Positions 30,869 through 31,673 of a stretch of 31,673 bases of DNA are shown here, piece after piece. This DNA is from Intoshia linei (taxonomy: Eukaryota > Orthonectida > Rhopaluridae), in the NCBI GenBank assembly GCA_001642005.1, contig LWCA01000339.1, forward strand, positions 1-31,673, in the 5' to 3' direction. The translations under genes were made by a program, and so were the position numbers. Within the stretch, counting starts at the first letter, position 1; each line of letters opens with the position of its first letter. Under the pieces are notes generated by a model, which had not been told where the DNA came from, made no database searches, and worked only from the letters and a program-made list of their open reading frames with translations.

Positions 30869-31673
30869 TTATTATAATTTTAAGATATAACATAGATCAT
30901 GTGACACTAATCATATTAATTCAAAAAAATCAATAAAAAATCGTTTTTTTTAGACACAGTTAACGGACAAACTTTTTGTCATTTAAAAAAAAGACATGAA
31001 TTTATATGAACTGGGTCAAAATATTTTAAATGCTTCTACTCAAATATTTTTTAAGTACTATTGTAAAAAAATAATTTTTTTAACATTTTGTAAGTTTATA
31101 ATTTAGTTAAATTAAAATTACTAAAAAGAAAGTAAAAATGTAAAATTTAATTCATCAATTTTGTGAATATTTTATTACCGTAGAATCTACGGCGTAGATA
31201 CTATTTATATGGCTACCTGGTAATTATACGTTATTTTAGTAAGCTCATACTTTATTTTGGTAGTAAATACTCTATATTAGTAAATTACATACAAATTGTA
31301 CTTTATTTTAGTAATACGTAATTTATTATAAAAGTGAAAAATTTTTTAAATTTAATCTCATAAAAAAAATATTCTCTGGTGTCACCATAGAATATTTCTA
31401 ATTTTTTTGTAATATGGTTTGTAGGTATCTTAATATTTCAGTTTTAACTTGGGTATGTAGTGGATAATATATTTCGAAAACTAGATTTTTAATTTTGAAA
31501 ATAGGATGCAACAAACAAATTTTTTTTAACGACTTTATACCGAACAAAGAAGTTAAAGAAATATTTTACATAAATATTTAGTTTCTGGCCCATTATTGTA
31601 ACGCCCAAATGGTTAAATTCAGATAAATAGATGTAGATGACAAAATAATATAATATATTGTCCAGAAATAGCT
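30869..31673. other. AT-rich DNA at the window's right edge
   Basis: No gene was recognised on either strand. Contains the short degenerate repeat at 31226-31322. Confidence 0.5.
31226..31322 (+). repeat. Short degenerate tandem repeat
   Basis: Four loose units of about 22-30 bp, each with a core like tactttattttagtaa, are seen in succession. Low-copy and AT-rich. Confidence 0.5.

Noticed and set aside
1-31673. tRNA, rRNA, CRISPR, bacterial operon or viral genes
   Set aside because: No T-arm, rRNA, regularly spaced repeat or viral gene signature was seen on reading both strands; all confident genes are split eukaryotic genes.

Overview
This window is nuclear DNA from an animal, very probably an invertebrate. 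Every confident gene is a eukaryotic family: mitoguardin, arylsulfatase B, a UBE2L3-type ubiquitin-conjugating enzyme, MUS81 and a SUEL-lectin/CUB receptor. They are split by canonical GT-AG introns, most only 33-60 bp long. Mitoguardin and SUEL lectins point to Metazoa. The DNA is strongly AT-rich by eye, uses the standard code (TAA, TAG and TGA all serve as stops), and is littered with short non-autonomous DNA transposons and degenerate minisatellites. I cannot name the species. I saw no tRNA, rRNA, CRISPR, operon or bacterial-style signals.

Layout. 1-1463: one copy of a short hairpin-rich repeat (family E) and a ~125-bp-period repeat (family D). 1464-2590 (-): mitoguardin-like outer-mitochondrial-membrane protein with a short C-terminus. 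2800-3129 (+): small Cys-containing putative secreted or membrane protein. 3882-4083 (+): 55-aa two-exon gene. 4861-5290: an island of palindromes. 5475-5583: inverted second copy of family E. 5612-5956: two local tandem duplications. 6706-7052 (+): 88-aa basic two-exon gene. 7624-12504 (+): complete 18-exon arylsulfatase, 550 aa, with micro-exons of 12 and 24 bp. 12644-13240 (-): complete 4-exon UBE2L3-like E2, tail-to-tail with the sulfatase. 14347-24006 (+): complete 18-exon MUS81, 706 aa, with hAT-like elements in introns 1 and 14. 25497-27784 (+): two-exon SUEL-lectin/CUB/transmembrane receptor, 748 aa. 28181-30338 (-): partial TPR protein with a hAT-like element in an intron.

I rebuilt the multi-exon genes by hand from splice signals, frame and remembered family motifs. 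For the sulfatase, the E2, MUS81 and the receptor, exon lengths sum to an exact multiple of three and phases agree at every junction. The genes do not form a pathway: this looks like an ordinary chromosomal segment with housekeeping genes. The most striking structure is in the repeats. Four hAT-like non-autonomous elements are visible, two with perfect 8-bp target-site duplications and one nested precisely inside another. Elements with different termini carry the same internal minisatellite (core like ttttaccaacccttaagg).
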